Positions 46,824-47,745 of a stretch of DNA of 47,745 bases are shown here, one piece after another. The notes beneath the pieces were generated by a model. It was not told the DNA's origin and did not search any database. It saw only the letters and a list, made by a program, of their open reading frames with translations. Where the stretch lies: positions 1-47,745 of the forward strand of contig CANFST010000018.1 in the NCBI GenBank assembly GCA_947449695.1, written 5' to 3'. Source of the stretch: Chitinophagales bacterium (GTDB lineage Bacteria; Bacteroidota; Bacteroidia; Chitinophagales; CAIODY01). The position numbers were made by a program, and so were the translations under genes. The stretch's first letter is position 1. Each line of letters opens with the position of its first letter.

Positions 46824-47745
46824 CTACCCTTGATATTCGCCATATACCTTTCTTAACACATCTGCTATTTCGCCTAATGAAGCGTAAGCCTCCACACATT
46901 CAATCACAGTTGGCATAAGGTTTTCAGAACTACGAGCAACAGCATCTAATTTAGTTAAAAGCTGTTTTACATTTTCATTATCTCGTTCGGTTTTTACTTT
47001 TTTTAGTTTTTCGATTTGATATTTTTGAACTGAATCATCAATTTTAAATAAATCATTTTGTGCTTCTTCTTTAGCTACAAATTTGTTTACGCCAACAATC
47101 ACTTTTTCATTGCTCTCAATTTTCTTTTGATATTCATAAGCACTTCTTGCAATTTCATTTTGAATGAAACCCTGTTCAATAGCCGCTACAGAGCCACCCA
47201 TCGCATCAATTTTTTCAATCAACTTCAATGCTTCTGCTTCTAATTGCGAAGTAAGATTTTCTACAAAAAAACTTCCTGCTAACGGGTCAACTGTATCTGT
47301 AACGCCGCTTTCGTTGGCAATAATTTGCTGTGTACGTAAAGCTGTTCTTGCAGCTTTTTCAGTTGGTAATGAAAGTGCTTCATCAAAACCATTGGTATGC
47401 AAAGATTGTGTGCCGCCTAACACCGCAGCCAAAGCCTGCATGGTTACACGAATGATATTGTTTTCAGGTTGTTGTGCTGTTAAAGTACTGCCACCAGTTT
47501 GTGTATGAAAACGCAACATTTGTGCTTTGGCATCTGTTGCGCCTAATTCTTTTGTAATGCTTGCCCAAATTCGTCTTGCGGCTCTGAACTTCGCCACTTC
47601 TTCAAACAAATTATTGTGAGCATTGAAGAAAAAAGACAATCGCTTTGCAAATACATTAATGTCCAATCCTTTGTCCAAAGCAGCTTTCAGATATGCTTTT
47701 CCGTTGGCTAATGTAAATGCTAATTCTTGCACTGCATCGCTTCCT
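46824..47745 (-). CDS. methylmalonyl-CoA mutase catalytic subunit, 5' end cut by window
   Basis: The frame stays open to the window edge ([18 protein letters not shown] is visible at the right end), so the N-terminal part is missing. Motifs: [78 protein letters not shown]. These are the substrate-binding region of the mutase TIM barrel. It ends with GEYQG and has no C-terminal B12-binding domain (no DxHxxG), so a separate small cobalamin subunit is expected, as in split mutases. It interconverts methylmalonyl-CoA and succinyl-CoA. Confidence 0.92.
   Translation of the reverse strand, partial: GSDAVQELAFTLANGKAYLKAALDKGLDINVFAKRLSFFFNAHNNLFEEVAKFRAARRIWASITKELGATDAKAQMLRFHTQTGGSTLTAQQPENNIIRVTMQALAAVLGGTQSLHTNGFDEALSLPTEKAARTALRTQQIIANESGVTDTVDPLAGSFFVENLTSQLEAEALKLIEKIDAMGGSVAAIEQGFIQNEIARSAYEYQKKIESNEKVIVGVNKFVAKEEAQNDLFKIDDSVQKYQIEKLKKVKTERDNENVKQLLTKLDAVARSSENLMPTVIECVEAYASLGEIADVLRKVYGEYQG

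Overview
The window looks like chromosome of a Bacteroidota bacterium, most likely Chitinophagales or a near relative. It is AT-rich, its start codons mostly lack Shine-Dalgarno sequences, its promoters carry the Bacteroidota -7 box (TAnnTTTG and variants), and it encodes a type IX secretion (T9SS) cargo protein with a C-terminal sorting domain, a PorT-like T9SS protein, many PorT/OmpA-type small beta-barrels and a catalytic-only methylmalonyl-CoA mutase. The family assignment is inference; no rRNA is present.

Layout. 1-1465 (minus): a GDP-mannose pyrophosphorylase cut by the window edge, and a HAD hydrolase. 1538-1611: a tRNA with a CAT anticodon and its terminator. 1671-3368 (minus): a three-gene split-HipA toxin-antitoxin operon (hipB-hipS-hipT, HipBST type) with three evenly spaced operator-like sites upstream. 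3734-40710: a long, almost entirely plus-strand island of envelope and stress genes. It holds a DevABC-TolC efflux operon, Dps, YceI, CsbD, a BON protein, a SOUL protein, an Mla lipid transporter, a MacAB-like exporter, a broken MFS gene, a cupin/AraC/hybrid histidine kinase/response regulator operon, a GH130 enzyme with a glycosyltransferase, YtxH- and holin-like small membrane proteins, an AI-2E family permease, a tryptophan-rich surface protein and a fatty acid hydroxylase. 41009-47745: ordinary housekeeping (B12-radical SAM protein, cysteine desulfurase, RecX, UbiE/MenG, PorT, a conserved unknown, GtrA, methylmalonyl-CoA mutase).

The main discovery is regulatory. Fifteen copies (E1-E15) of one gap-free 37-bp element stand upstream of essentially every transcription unit of the island, all on the plus strand, and I found none outside it. 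The element reads GTGTGAATGATRYAAC, ten variable bases, then AGTTRTGTAAC. In all fifteen, a -7-like box (TTTG or TTTA) ends 28-29 bp after the element. In eight cases the predicted transcript begins with a small hairpin whose stem sequence changes but stays paired, followed by an AU-rich leader and the ATG. This makes the island one coordinated regulon, probably for envelope or general stress. The AraC-family protein and two-component proteins encoded under E10 are the natural candidate regulators (inference). The island is bracketed by two diverged copies of a ~130-bp repeat (3548-3680 and 40867-41000).

Other points of interest: an in-frame TGA in the MFS gene, an internal duplication of a coiled-coil plus beta-barrel gene pair (8334-9496 and 34630-35781), a predicted leaderless GH130 mRNA, five 21-residue tandem repeats in the hybrid kinase, and several very small genes (51-57 aa).
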